Below the pieces are notes generated by a model, which worked only from the letters and a program-made list of their open reading frames with translations, was not told the DNA's origin and made no database searches. A program made the position numbers and the translations under genes. 64,000 nt of DNA from Porphyra umbilicalis (Eukaryota; Rhodophyta; Bangiophyceae; Bangiales; Bangiaceae): NCBI GenBank assembly GCA_002049455.2, contig KV919100.1, positions 1-64,000 on the forward strand, in the 5' to 3' direction. Below are positions 44,734-57,002 of this stretch, one piece after another; the first letter of the stretch is position 1, and every line of letters starts with the position of its first letter.

Positions 44734-47594
44734 CATGCCCCAGTGGGTTCGCCTCTGCCCCGGCAATCGCGGCTTACAGAGGCAAGCCAATTTATTGGTC
44801 ATGGATGGTCCAAGAAATGGGATCCCGGCGATTCATTGGCTGGCTGACACGACACGACCAGGGACGGATTTGAGCCACTGGGGGGGAAGCCGCCTGGCGG
44901 CTACCGCCATATCGGCACTACGTGGCGCACGGGCACGCGGGCACGGGATGAGCCGGCTCGGGTGCGACGGCGCGGGGGGGGGGAGCACGCGGGGAGGGCG
45001 TGCGTCGGACCAGGCGCGGGAGCGCGGGGGAGCACGTGGGGAGAGCGTGCGGGGGCACGGGGGTGCCCGGACGGGGAGCTGTGTGCGCCGGCGGGGGCTG
45101 CGCTGACCTCCTTAAAGAGGGTAGGAGCACAATGCCGCAATTTCCTTCCAAGAGTTATGGAACAGCATTGTGGGACGCCCACACATTTCTGCGGCTGGAC
45201 CCACAAAAGCCCCCACAAGAGCGCTTTGGAAGCCAATTACACTCTCTGGCTCCAGCCTCCACATTTCTGTCGCCCATATCTCCACAACCGGCATATGCTG
45301 ATAGAACGAAAGCAGCCAATGGGGGAACGAACACAAGAAACAAATGACCAATGGGTATCCTGTTAGCCGACGCGAGCCATGTAATTGTTGATGGCACTGC
45401 AGCTGACCATGATGGAGCAGCGTATCATCCGCTTGCTTACTGGGGGAGATTTTCCTGCCGCCTACACCACGGAAGGACCACATTTTTTTTGCGGAATGAC
45501 TCACAGAAGCAGGCGGAGGCAGCCCACAAAAGCTCGACAAAACCGCTGTACGACGGCTACATCGCAACTCGTGGTGAAGCGCAAGCGGGCGCCCGTTGAC
45601 ATCCGGGCTCGCCGTATCCTTTCTCGTTGTCCTGCGGCGCTCATGTCGGTGTAAAGCGCGCTAGTCAACGGCCAAACGAAAGTCTCATACAAAAGTTTGC
45701 GTCGAAAACCTGCCCTGGTTGCCCCGTCAGGGGGGTTCCACAAAAAAATGCGGTGTCCAAAAGAGCCAAAACGGCCCATAACCTGTTGGAAAGTAGGGTG
45801 GTGGTGGTCAAAGTGTAGTTGCCTACTCCCTCTGTCCTACTCCCTGAGCTCGCACCCCCTGCTTATCTACCCCCAGCGCCGCCCAGGCGGGGTGCTCCGA
45901 CCCCGTCCAGGGGCCGCCTTGGCCCACAGGCACCGCGTGCGCCCCAAACGTCCACACACCAAGCTCTCCCGGCTGCCGCACCCAGGGCCGCCGCCTGCCC
46001 ACGTCGCCCGCTGCTCTCTCCCCTCGGCACCCCGCTCTCACGGAGCCGACAGGGGCTGCTCATCAGCAGCGCCACTGGGACGACTGTCCTGACTGTCTCT
46101 GCCCCGCGCCCAAGCCCACCGGCTCCCGCGCGACAGTGTCCGTTGGCGGCGCGGCGGACGCTCGCCGCGTCCACCCACCCTTGAATTTGATCCCGAGTGG
46201 CCGGGCCTTGTCAATTCCGGCCGATCGCCCAAGTCCAGGGCGACGACCAATTCCTCAGTTTCCAACACTCCCCCGCGGTCGTGCACCCGCGAGTCGTCGT
46301 CGTCGGGTCGCGGCCGCAACAACGCCCAACTGGAAGGGAGTCGCCTTGCCCGATGCGTACGGCTCCCCCGCGGGGGTTCGACATGCATTCGGGCGCGCGC
46401 TCGTTCGTAATTGCGTTCGCACCATTGACTGCTGACCATGCCTTGGTTCGTCGGCTTGAGAGGTGATTGATCAGCTCGCACCGCATGGTCCCCCGCCGTG
46501 TCGACACGCTCTGCAGTGGGGGGTGGACCAAGCCGTACGACTGACCACTACGCCTGCTCGCCCCAGAGAAGCGAGAGTTCACCGGTGTGTGCCGCTGCTG
46601 TGGCCGGACGCAACTACGAGGTGGGCAACCGCCGACCAGGGCGGGTGTGGGCCCCGAGAGCAGTCACGGTTGGTTCACTTCCGAGGTGCCTCGCGAGCAC
46701 TGCGAGAGAGGATGGAGTCGTCGGGAGAGTCCGCGGATAAGGCATTTACGCTGAACATGCATCTTGCTGCTGCTTTGGTTGGGTCTTAGCGTGTTGAGGC
46801 ATAATGCGCTTGAACACTTGAACGCTTGAACAGACGCAGAGTGTGGATCCAAGCAGACAAACAGTCAAACGAGACGGGAGGGAGGCAGCTCGAGGTGTCT
46901 GATCATGTGAATGACGGTCGTGACCAGTCGATCCATGCTCTGGCGCCTGCATCATCTGCTGTCGGTCCCACTCGGCCCGCCCCCCCCGCCGCCGGTCCCC
47001 TCACAGAGCGCAAACGAAACAAACGTGCGGATGGTGGCGGGACACACTCGTCATGGATGCGATTGATACAAAACCGGCCCATGCAGCAGGCCGCGTGCAG
47101 CCTCTGTGCGTGCCTTGCGCGGGTGCACCGCTACAGACCGCTCCTTTGAATGCCGCGGCGGCGCGCCGGCGGCCAGCCGCGACCTGTATGCAGTTTACCT
47201 GTGCTCATAATCAATTGAGACCGAGAGCTCTTGCTTCATTCCTTTATGCGCCTCACGAAATCCTCCAGGCAGCCAGGCAGGCCTGCCTCGTCACACGGCT
47301 TCGGTCGAGTGGCGCAGTCCAGGCATGCTCAGGATCGACCTAGCGAACCCAGACGCGTGACTGATTTCAACCAACCAGCGTTCGACAATGTTCGTCACAA
47401 ATGCTATCACAAACGCCTGCCTGTGTCCCGGAACGGGCCTGAGAGGCAAAAGGCGTCGTTGGACAGCTGATCAGCTCACGAGTCTAGTGGTTTGACTCAG
47501 ACTGCTCAAGAATGATTTGTTTATGATGTATGAAAAACGCGTGAACTGCGCCATAGGCGGTTCCGGAGCATCCCCAGGAACCCGATGTCATATG

Positions 47595-48565
47595 TATGGT
47601 GCTTTGCTGAGAAATGGAGCATGCACGTTTGCGCAAACAAACATGCACACCCGACCACTGCGAGCATTGACCCGTGCTGGCGGGAGACCCATTATATCAC
47701 CCAGTGATGTGTGACATGTCAAGCATCCCGACCAGGTTCGCCGGGCCCTTGGGCCGACAAAGGCTGACAGCAGCTGGAAAACCGCACTCTGAGTGACCCG
47801 GTGGCAAGTACCTGCTGACACCCGCGGTGGTCTTTGTGAAACGATGCCAGAACATGCACGCTGACAGCCTAATCAGGACAAGACTTCTTAAGCCACCGGG
47901 CACAGCGGTGCCGTCAGGAGCGTCCCCCCTAACCGGCCCCTCATGTTTGCTCGCAGAGGCTGAATCGGCCTCCAAACATGCATGTCGTTTGAGGAGTTCT
48001 TGCAATTCTTTTCTGTCCGTTCGGTCCGTTCATTGGCCCTCCGAACACGTGAGCCCCGTGCCCAGTAGATCGCCTATGTTCATTGACATCGAGACGTGTC
48101 AGTGACATTCTTTTGCCCAATCACCATCGATGATGGGTACAGCAGTGACTAGATCCAGCCCACCTGCGTTTCTTCTGGGGCACCAGATGGCACAGGTGCG
48201 CAGTCTCTGTCCTGTGGACCGTAGAGACCCGGCTCAAATACTGTGAAACTAGGCCGCCTGACGCAGCCAATGGGCACGTGGTCACATTCATTGAACCGGC
48301 ATTCTGACAGGGTTTGGGCAGTGTTCTTGATATTGAATCATGAGAAGTCATTGGCTGCATGAAGAGCCTTCAGTCCCCTGTCTTACCATGTGCCAGTGGG
48401 TGGCTGTGGCTTTCGCCGGTCATGCCAGGAGCAATTGCACTTGGACGCTATCGGTCCCCTGAAGCCAGGTGAGAGACGATCTGATGGACATCCTGACATC
48501 GGTCCACATCGGCAAACGTTTGCACTCGCAAACGTGCATGCTCCATTTCTCAGCAAAGCACCATA
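47595..48565. mobile_element. Non-autonomous DNA element with 39-bp TIRs (TATGGTG family, copy 1)
   Basis: 971 bp bounded by TATGGTGCTTTGCTGAG... and its reverse complement; the 39-bp ends match perfectly or nearly so. The outermost TA may be the target site. The interior has no transposase frame. The TIR resembles that of the element at 49518-50149 (shared TATGGTGC, AAATG, CATGC, CGTT), so both belong to one family. Confidence 0.8.
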
Positions 48566-49435
48566 AACACTGTGGACTTCCCACACAAGACGGAGTTGCT
48601 AAGAACTGGTACCAGTGTCAAGAACTGTAACCTGGCGATTTGGCGCACCGATAGACGTGCACCGAGACGTTCCTTCGCGCTGCACTTTCGTCCGGCCGGG
48701 CCATTCTTACGAACGCCAGTTTCCTTTGAGTGAGCTCTGCCAAACGAATCACATTATGAGTCGTTGTGGTTCGATTTGGAGGCCAATAGTTACCAAACTC
48801 ATGCACAATGGGGGCTACGTCTCTTATACGTATTTTTCATGTGCGGCTCTGTTGCGATGTCATGCGGTCCAATCGAACACCAATGCGCCTGAAACGTACA
48901 TGCATGGGCCCCCTTGAGAGGGGTCAACACTGACGCCCAACAGAATGACGTTCTGTTCGGCACCGTTGAGAGACGCGGCCGTGGCCGGGCGGGATCGTCG
49001 CTGCACGGGGCAGCCTCAACAGAACGCGATTCTATTCCGGCGCGCGTTACCGAACAAGCAGGCAACAAACGCGATTCTGTTAAATTAATGTTCGGCCGCG
49101 CGGCTCTAGATCGCGGGGTTTTGCCAGAAACGGGCGGAACACACGAGCTTTACGGTCTTATTACAGGTTTAGATGACAGCCAACCTGGCGCTGCAGACAA
49201 CAAAATCCGCTCGTTCTTACCCCGTCCCGTGCCGCCTCCTCATGGAGAAGCTACCGCACAAGTGGCTATAGGCCGCGACTGGAAACTGTCAGCGCCCCCG
49301 CGCTCGACCTTGGCAATGCACGTGCGTGAACTGCGCACACTTGTCAAGGACGACTCGTCTGTTGCTGGACAGCCCTACACCCCTCTCAACGTGCGGTGCC
49401 TCGTGGTACCAGCCCACGACTGAGGTCCCCACTGC
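48566..49435. other. Gene-poor DNA
   Basis: A frame at 48914-49423 is open for 169 codons but shows no domain. The words GTTCTGTTCGGC, AACAGAACGCGATTC and CGCGATTCTGTT recur at about 48950, 49018 and 49068 and may be remains of a small inverted repeat. Nothing else recognised. Confidence 0.4.
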
Positions 49436-50210
49436 GGCTGTTAGAGACTGATAAAGGCTGTTACTGGGGTTGTTAGAGGCTGATAAAGGCGGTTACTGGG
49501 GCTGTTACTGGGGCTGCTATGGTGCGTGTCCCAAAAATGAGACATGCGCGTTCTCTGAAGGACTGACACATCACTGCACGGGCGCAGGCGGCGTGGGGTA
49601 CGAGAAAATTCTCGACTGGCCTCCATGGAAAGAGCATCTCCCGACGCGTGCTTGGCTGATAACTCCTTAATACCCGCCTGTGGGCCCTGTTCTGTGGACC
49701 TCTCAGATAGCCCCGATCTTGGAGCCAGTCTTTTTCAGGTTCTTGGGGTTAAAGGTTTGCAACGCCAAAGCTCATGTGCTAACTGGAGCTTCGATGAGGG
49801 GTGTCCCAAATCGTGTTTTCCTCACAGGGGGCTACATGGGGGTCTTTTTCACGTTTTTATTGGTAAGGTGGTGCCCTTTTCTTCGTGCACAAATTGTCAG
49901 CACATGCCTGCTCTAGTATCTGTGCATTTGATTGGGCTGCGTGATTGTCACCAGTCGAAGTTACAAGGAATGACACTTTCCCCCATGACACGTCAGGATG
50001 TGCTGCCTCTGTTAACACTGTCAGGGGCTGTTCTGGAAGCACAGTGGGACCGAGTGGGTCACATTACATTATCGGACCATTGCAGAAGGCCAGTGGGCCG
50101 AGAAATAAAGAAAAAACCGCGATGTCTCATTTTTGGGACACACACCATAGAGGCTGATAAAGGCTGATACTGGGGCTGTTACCCAGGCTGTTAGAGGCTG
50201 ATATTGTGCT
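49436..50210. repeat. GGCTGTTACTGGGG / GAGGCTGATAAA minisatellite, interrupted by a MITE
   Basis: Irregular tandem copies of GGCTGTTACTGGG and GAGGCTGATAAAGGC lie at 49436-49517 and continue at 50150-50210 on the other side of the inserted element. Similar words also appear between and after the palindrome arms (50330-50350, 50536-50580). Confidence 0.75.
49518..50149. mobile_element. MITE of the TATGGTG family, copy 2
   Basis: 632 bp with ends TATGGTGCGTGTCCC and its complement; the TIR is 28 bp with one mismatch (AAAAATGAGACAT conserved). TA lies at both outer edges and fits a TA target-site duplication. It is inserted into the GGCTG minisatellite. No transposase frame inside. Confidence 0.85.
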
Positions 50211-50535
50211 TCTCACAAAAACTGGATCCGCAACATCCGCTTCAGCATCATGAACCGCCCCCTGAGCCAATGAAACAGTGATTTTGCAACGGAAGCTGAT
50301 GCACCGAGGTCCAGTTTTTGTGAGAAGAACAATAAAGGCTGTTATTGTACAATATCAGCCTTTCTTGTGCTTCTCACTTTTGTTATTGTACAATAACAGC
50401 CTTTATTGTGCTTCTCACAAAAACTGGACCTCGGTGCATCAGCTTCCGTTGCAAAATCACTGTTTCATTGGCTCAGGGGGCGGTTCATGATGCTGAAGCG
50501 GATGTTGCGGATCCAGTTTTTGTGAGAAGCACAAT
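50203..50535. repeat. 333-bp near-perfect palindrome of two inverted MITEs
   Basis: Two copies of a ~130-bp element lie head to head (50203-50332 and 50404-50535). Each copy has its own inverted ends, ATTGTGCTTCTCACAAAAAC and complement. The short spacer also contains inverted GGCTGTTATTGTACAAT arms, so the arms of the whole palindrome are about 150 bp with a loop of about 35 bp. Only a few mismatches were seen. Confidence 0.9.
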
Positions 50536-51304
50536 ACTGGGGTTGTTACTGGGGCTGTTACTGGGGATGTTACTGTTACGCAATGAGGTGAAGTATTCCA
50601 GAGTCGTTTGCTTGCAATTTAAATATATAGGATTTGGTACCGTTGCACCTCGGGCTGGACCTTCCCGATGTGCCGACAGACCCACCTCCAATTTTTTTTG
50701 CGCGCTACCATCTCTACGCTCAACGCAAAGACCAACAGCCCGGTGGACACAGACATCTCAATAGTTCCATGTGAAGGAAACACCGTGCCCAGAAGGACAA
50801 GCAAAGAACACACTGAGCACAGCAGCAAGTCAGTCCTTCCATGGTCAGCAACGTCAAAAACAAACAAGAGTCCACGTCACATGCAGCAACCCAGCCAGCA
50901 GAACCGTGAATCCACGGTCGTGCGGGCAACAACTGTTCAGTGCATGTCGAGGTGGGAAGGAGATGGACCACGAGGAGCACACGGGGGGGTTGGGGTGGGG
51001 GGGCATTCGCGGGCGGAGAGTGCGGCATGGAACGTACGCTTGGCGTCGAGCAGCGCTCATGGAGGGAATGCGTCCACAGAGCGGGTGGGAAGGCGAGGCA
51101 AGGGCAATGAGCCGCAGTTGGACGAGACGGAAAGGGGGCGTAGGGGGGAGGGCGGCAAAGCGGTAGCATGTTGCAAGAAAGTTGGCAGTAGCCTCCGGTG
51201 GGCGAAGACGACATGGGTGACGACGGTGCGCGGGGCGTGGGTGGCTGGGAGCGCGAGGTGGAAGGCAGCCCAGGGTGAGGTATCACAGGGAGATTGCATG
51301 TTGC
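50536..51304. other. Gene-poor DNA
   Basis: Begins with the remaining GGGGCTGTTACTG repeats, then an ordinary stretch with a TTTAAATATATAGG AT-rich patch near 50618. Open frames across 50668-51300 on both strands carry no domain. Confidence 0.4.
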
Positions 51305-51312
51305 CGCTCGTC

Positions 51313-51632
51313 TGTCACAGGCTGTCACAGGGACTGTCACAGGCTGTCACAGGGACTGTCACAGGCTGTCGCAGGGACTCTCACAGGCTGTCACAGGGAC
51401 TGTCACACGCTGTCACAGGGACTGTCACACGCTGTCACAGGGACTGTCACACGCTGTCACAGGGACTGTCACACGCTGTCACAGGGACTGTCACACGCTG
51501 CCACAGGGACTGTCACACGCTGTCACAGAGACTGTCACACGCTGTCACAGGGACTGTCACACGCTGTCACAGGGACTGTCACACGCTGTCACAGGGAATG
51601 TCACACGCTGTCACAGGGAATGTCAGACGCTG
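51313..51632. repeat. 22-bp tandem repeat, about 14 units
   Basis: The unit TGTCACAGGGACTGTCACACGC runs about fourteen times with few changes (AGG for ACG at the left end, AATG for ACTG at the right end). The embedded word TGTCACA is close to palindromic in spacing, so each unit has inverted GTGACA/TGTCAC potential. Because 22 is not a multiple of three, all frames stay open. Confidence 0.92.
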
Positions 51633-51793
51633 TTAGCTTCTGCCAAACTTGCAGATATGCTTGATGATGCGAGCATGTACATATTAGTCGATAGTTGGAT
51701 GTTTAAGTATGTATAGAGATGCGACCGCTCTTGGTTCTTCGTTAGGCACCGAATTGGGGACATTACGCTCATGAGGGTGAGGTGGAAACCACA

Positions 51794-51848
51794 GCCTTCG
51801 TGATGTGGTCACAGCCTTCGTGATCTGGCATGACCACATCACGAAGGC
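51794..51848. repeat. Short inverted repeat
   Basis: GCCTTCGTGATGTGGTCA at 51794-51811 is followed by its exact reverse complement at 51831-51848, with partial further copies on both sides. It could form an 18-bp stem with a 19-base loop. Confidence 0.85.
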
Positions 51849-51918
51849 AAGACCACATCAAGAAGGCTGAGGGACCAATAGGATGACGTCCTACACACAT
51901 TGTGTGTATTCCTGCAGC

Positions 51919-52032
51919 TTCAGGGTGTTTGTTTCGTATGCATATGCCCCCCCCCCCCTTCAGGGTGTTTGTTTCGTATGCATATGCCCCCCCCCCCCTT
52001 CAGGGTGTTCGTTTCGGGTGCATATGGCCCCC
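51919..52032. repeat. Three tandem 40-bp units
   Basis: TTCAGGGTGTTTGTTTCG followed by TATGCATATG and a C run occurs at 51919, 51959 and 51999; the third unit has diverged. No function suggested. Confidence 0.88.
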
Positions 52033-52187
52033 CCGTGCACGCGCCGTTTGCTGTTTGCCACTTGGTCAGGCCAGTTCGCTGCCAACCCACGGCCACTCCC
52101 ACTCGATCAGGGTCATTCTACACCAGCCCGAACGCCCCGAACGTCCGAACGCTGAACGGCCATATTGAAATTTCATTGGCCAAGCAT

Positions 52188-55100
52188 CGTCTCGATTACG
52201 TACCACACTACTGGGGTGCGCAAAGGGTGTACTGAGGCGTACTGCGGCCTAGAATTTGTACCCAGAAAGTGAAACCAATGCTGGGGTGGCGTGGGCTCCA
52301 CTGGCCTCTCACCAGCCCGTGGAAACGCAGGCTACAAGTGGGCGCCCTCAGTCCTGGTGTTGTCCCCGCCGACGGCGGTGGGATTCGGCGGGATTCCCCA
52401 TCATGTAGCCTCGCCGGATCACTAATGTAGCCTCACCGGGTCGAGAGGGAACTTTCGTGCGTGAGACGATTCAATGCCTCGATGCAAGGCCTGGACAAGA
52501 GTGGTCACGGATCAACTCCGGCGGTTCATCGCTGGATTTCTGGAACGCTGCGCTGCGCTCTACGTGGCCCTCACTGAACCCCCAGTGATACCCCAGGTCA
52601 GATCTCACCGTGACGACGACACCGGCTTGCCAGCCCGGTGCCAGTCGGACGCCTCCTCCGTCAAGTCGATGCGCCCGGTGCCAGTCGGACGCCTCCTCCG
52701 TCAAGTCGATGCGCCCCCCCCGCCCCCGCCTCCCCCCCGCCCTGCCTCAGTGCCCTTGCCCATTTTTTTGCCCCCGCCCCGCCCCCGTCCCCCCCGCCCC
52801 GCCCCAGCTCATGCGGCAAAGCTGCTCAGCGCCCTTGCCCCTTTGTCGCGGTCCTGTCAATGCCCAAAAGCAACCGTCTTCACAGAAGCACTTTACACGC
52901 CCTCCTCCTCGTCCTCACTCTCCCCCTCTTCCTCCTGTGCCCACATACACTCTCTACTAACAAACGCATTCACAAAGAAGCGCGTCGCCCTCAGCTCCTC
53001 CTCCGTGCTCGGCACGTCAGTGGGCATCACCAACACACCGTGGCGCTCGCTGAGGTTCTCCCAGTCATACTCCACGGCTAACCATCCCACGACGTCCTCT
53101 GCCTTGATCACGTCGAGGCACACCGCGCCACCCTCTGCGACGTCCCACTGCAGCCGCTCGCACCCGTACTTGGTCAGTACACACTCGGGCATAGAGACGG
53201 CCTTGCCGGCTCGTTTCACGACCAGCCGCTGCCAGCCGCGTGCCCTGGTGTTCAGCACCACGACTGCCTGCCCGACCCGCAGTACACCGTCTTGTCCCCG
53301 GTACCTCAGCCAGTCATACCACGGCGTCCCGTGAAAGGAAGGGGCGCACCGGACCGTGTACTGCACGCACCCGCACCTGGGGGAGGAGGGGTCGCCGTAG
53401 TACAGGTTGTTACTGCTGCTGAAGAACGTCGTCTCGTCACATTGCAGCGCCTCTTCCAGCACGTACAGGCCATGGCTCTGGTCGAGTTCTGCGCTGCGAC
53501 GCAGCGCGGCCGCCAATCCGGCGATCCCGCGGCTCGCGGCCAGGTTTGCCAATGACCGCTTCTTGGAGTACCTCCGCCTCCTCTGCAGCCGCCTTCTTCG
53601 GCGGTTTGGTCGTGGTGCCGTCGAGTCATATTGGTCCTCGTCGGTCCCCCCGCCGTCCCCCGCCCCCTCCCCGTCGTCCTCCTTATCAGTCTCGTCGTCT
53701 GCCAGTAGACGGGCAACAGCCTCGTTAATGATGAGCTGCTCCACAAACTGGCCCCTTTTGCGGTTGGTCAGCCTGTAGGCGGCCTTGACGTGCTTGTGCA
53801 GCGCCTCATTGTACGCGCTGTTGCCGTCGTGGAGGTTTCCTCGCAGGCGAAACTCGTCCAGCAGATGCACGGAGAAGCGGTGCAGCTTGGTTGTATGGCA
53901 GGGTCCAAGTAAGGGCTGGAACACGTCGACGACCCATGCGTGCGCCTTCTCGGCCAAGACGACTGCTTCGGAGTAAATAATCCCCCCCCCTGTGCACTGC
54001 CCAGAAAAAAGAGAGTTGGTAACAGCCACCAGCTCACAGACAGCCCCCGTCAACGCTCGGTGCTCCTCCTCGTTACCTGGAGCCCCTGCCACGCCGACAA
54101 CACCAAACGGCAAAAAAGGCAGGGCACGTCGGTGTTCGCTGCCCGTCAGGGTGGCTTGGCGCGTTGCTTCAGTAACAAAATAGCTGTGGTACCAAACTGG
54201 CAGTACAAAAAAAGTGACAGTACAGAGAGAGAGAAGGTACGTACTGACGAGTAAGAAACTGTATCAGTCACATTGGGAGCGCCACGCATGCATCCTTCCC
54301 GCAGACACTCGCCCATCACGTCCAGGATACCACTCCGAGGTCGTCACATACCCAGGGTGGATGTGTGGCACACGTAAGGGGCGCGACGCGTGCTTGAACC
54401 GCAGGTTCATGCCGCGCTCCGTGTTGGTGACCGTGTCCAACCGCGCCTGGTTGCCGTCGCGCACTGCGGAGGTAGACGGGCACCTGGTTGGCAACTTTCC
54501 TATTAATGCCAGTATCCATGACCTGTGGCTCACAGTATACGCAGCGACACGATGCCAGCCAGACATCAAGCCACGCACCCACCAGTGCCATACGATGTGG
54601 TAAGTTACTGAACGGTCGCAACGAGAAAAACTCCCACGGTGCTCTCTCTCTGGTGTAGCAAGCAAGCCAGCAAGCCAAAAAGAAATACGTACGTGGAGGC
54701 GGTCAAAGCCAGGCAAGCGATAGAGCATCCGGGGACCACTGCCGAGTCCAGCCCAGGCGGCCATCGCCGGAACCACGCTGTTCAAGCTGTGCTCCAGCTC
54801 CACCTCAGTCCGTCTCGCGGCCGCACCCCGAAAGTCACCCATGGTGGCATTGTCCAGTTGTGCCCCGACGGTCTCGTCCACATCCCTGCTAGGGGCCTTG
54901 CCACCTTCCGCGGAGCACGAGTCGGCCCGTCCAGCCATACAGGGAGTACATGGGAAGAGGCAGCCTGTAGCCTTAAGGCACATGACCGCCCTCTCCTCTT
55001 GTTGATCGCACACATACAGAAGAGGACGCGGTGACACGCGCATCTGTCCCCCGCCAGGAAGATCCAGCCACACACCCCGGTGACTGGCCAGCATAGACCG

Positions 55101-57002
55101 TCGGAACACGACGTGCAGGATGCGCTGCAGGAGCTCAGAGCGGACCTCGCTGCCCTTCCGCGTCTCCAGGAACTTGGCCTCCACCTGGGGTATGAACGCC
55201 AGCGTGACCCACCGCACCTGCTCAGTGTTGATATTGACAACCCGCATGCGCAGCGGGTACGCCGATACGGCGCCGCTGCTGCTGAGTACGGTGGCGTCCG
55301 AGTAGAGATGCATCCCCAGTACGCGCGTGCCCCGCTGCATCGTGCCCTCAACGTGGGCGCGCTGCTCCCGGTACATCTCACCGTCCCAGGCCCCCCGGAG
55401 TAGAATCGATTGGGGGGTTCCGTCCGTACTTGCGGTGTCCATCCCGGACGACGGCGATGGCGGGTTCACCGCGGGGTTCTCCTCATCCTCTCCCCAGCAC
55501 AGGTCCCCCAGCTCCACCGCCATAACCTCCTCCTGCACAACATCAATCGCGTCGCGAAAAAACACCGGGTACTGGCGACCGTCAATGTTCATGACGACCT
55601 TCTTCCAATCGAGGGGGGCGATGAGGGCACGCTTAAAGCGCCGCACTGCGGCCACGAACCGGTTGGCGCTCTTGAACGTGTCGGTGAACGGCTTCTTACT
55701 TGCGCCAGTACCCGCCTCGAGCGTCTTGGTGTACCCGTAGAGCCACCGCAGCTCTTTTTGGGACATGCCGCCGCCTGCACGAGAGGTGCAGGCAAACGTG
55801 AAGACAGGCCACAGGTCGTCCTGCAACCACGGAGAGCTCCTGTCCCCCGTGCCCTTGCCCTCATACGGCGGGAACGCGGTGGTGGCTCTCCTAGCGTCCC
55901 CAAAACGCTCATAAAAGTCAAACACATCCTCGCACAATTCTCTGTCTGGGTCACCACCCGTCGGACTCCCTCCTGGACCGGGTTCCCCCGCAGCCGCCCC
56001 ACCGCCAGTCGCCCCCCCGCCACGCCTTGGCGCACTATCGGACCCCGACTCCTCGTCGTCGCCGACAGATCCATCCGGCTGGCTCGGTCCTCCGCGGCCC
56101 CGCCGAGAGCGTCGGTGCCTCCGTTGTTGATGGTTCTGCGCAACAGCACGGCGGGACCTCCTGGCGCTCTCCGACGGCGCCCCTCGCCGGGCGCGGCCCC
56201 TACGAGGCTGCGATGGCGGGGGGGCTGTCATCGTCCGGGCAAGCTCCAAAAAAACCTGTGACTCGAGCCCTAGCACGTGCCGAACACCAGCATCTCTAGG
56301 GACAGGGTTACTGCCAGCGACCTCCCCAGTACCAGGCACCTCCCCAGTACTGTCAATGGAGTCATCGGACTCAATGCAAACAGTGCAGACGTGCCCGGCG
56401 GCGGGCTGCTCTGTAGGCTGCTGGGCTCCATGCATGCGACTCGCGTGCGAACGCTCGCCCAAAACCGAAGCGAGTGTACGACCGCACCCGCGACGGCACG
56501 GAGTACCCATCGCTACGCTACCACGCCAGCGAACGCAGGCCACAAGGGAGGAGCACCGTGAGCAGGGGAACGGAGGAGTGCAGGCTCCCGGCTGGAGGAT
56601 CAATGCGGACGGTGGACGGGGGGCACGGTCACGGGGATCAGTCCATACCGACAGACGCGGAAGCGGGCACGAACGAATTCAATGTACAATATTTGAAGTA
56701 ACACCCCGAATTGAGGTAGCCCCCCCAGTCTTGTACGGAAACTCGTATCAGTCTGTGACCGGAGATACCACATCTCAAGATTTGTGGTCCTGAGCCGTCC
56801 GTTGCGGGCCTGGTTGGACCTTCATTTTTCGCACCGTGAGGGCTGTTGGCCGGTCAGTAGTCTTTCTCCGTACTTGCTTTGCATTGGGAATGGCTCCCAG
56901 CGATCCTGCACTGCCCGAGTGCTGACCAGCGACTGACAATCAGCTTCCAGTGGCGAGTACTGATTGGTGCTGCGACTGCGTTGGGCGTGCGGCGTCTCGC
57001 GG
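52188..57002 (-). mobile_element. Plavaka/CACTA-like DNA transposon, copy B
   Basis: 4.8-kb partner of copy A. It has a private tandem duplication of about 39 bp at 52639-52714 but its transposase frames are open, so this is the better-preserved copy. Flanks differ from those of copy A on the left, so the two are separate insertions or a rearranged duplication. Confidence 0.8.
52893..56510 (-). CDS. Plavaka-like (CMC superfamily) transposase, copy B
   Basis: Reads from the ATG at 56510. A first exon of 606 codons (56510 to about 54693) ends at CAC|GTACGT; a middle exon carries M-A-L-V-G-A-W-L-D-V and N-R-K-V-A-N-Q-V (about 54610-54365); the last part (about 54090-52893) ends E-D-E-E-E-G-V. 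The exact inner splice sites are uncertain. After a disordered N-terminus come D-V-F-D-F-Y-E-R-F-G, S-D-A-T-V-L-S-S-S-G with Y-P-L-R-M-R-V-V-N-I-N, L-L-Y-V-C-D-Q-Q-E-E-R and C-L-F-P-C-T-P-C, an order that fits the DDE-type Plavaka transposases, and K-L-H-R-F-S-V-H-L-L followed by Y-N-E-A-L-H-K-H-V-K. Assignment to Plavaka is by motif likeness only. Confidence 0.65.

Larger units (their letters stand above)
43621..47594. other. Gene-poor DNA with short repeats
   Basis: Only short frames without domains. Notable items are described separately: the GATCGCGGTTT array at 44081-44173 and the 32-bp direct repeat at 44669-44733. The segment 45100-45500 is rich in CCACA and GCAG words but no element ends were found. 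Nothing else is recognised. Confidence 0.45.

Noticed and set aside
51275-51716. CRISPR-like array or repeat protein at the 22-bp repeats
   Set aside because: Units are directly adjacent with no spacers, and the protein frames are a by-product of the repeat; the window is eukaryotic.
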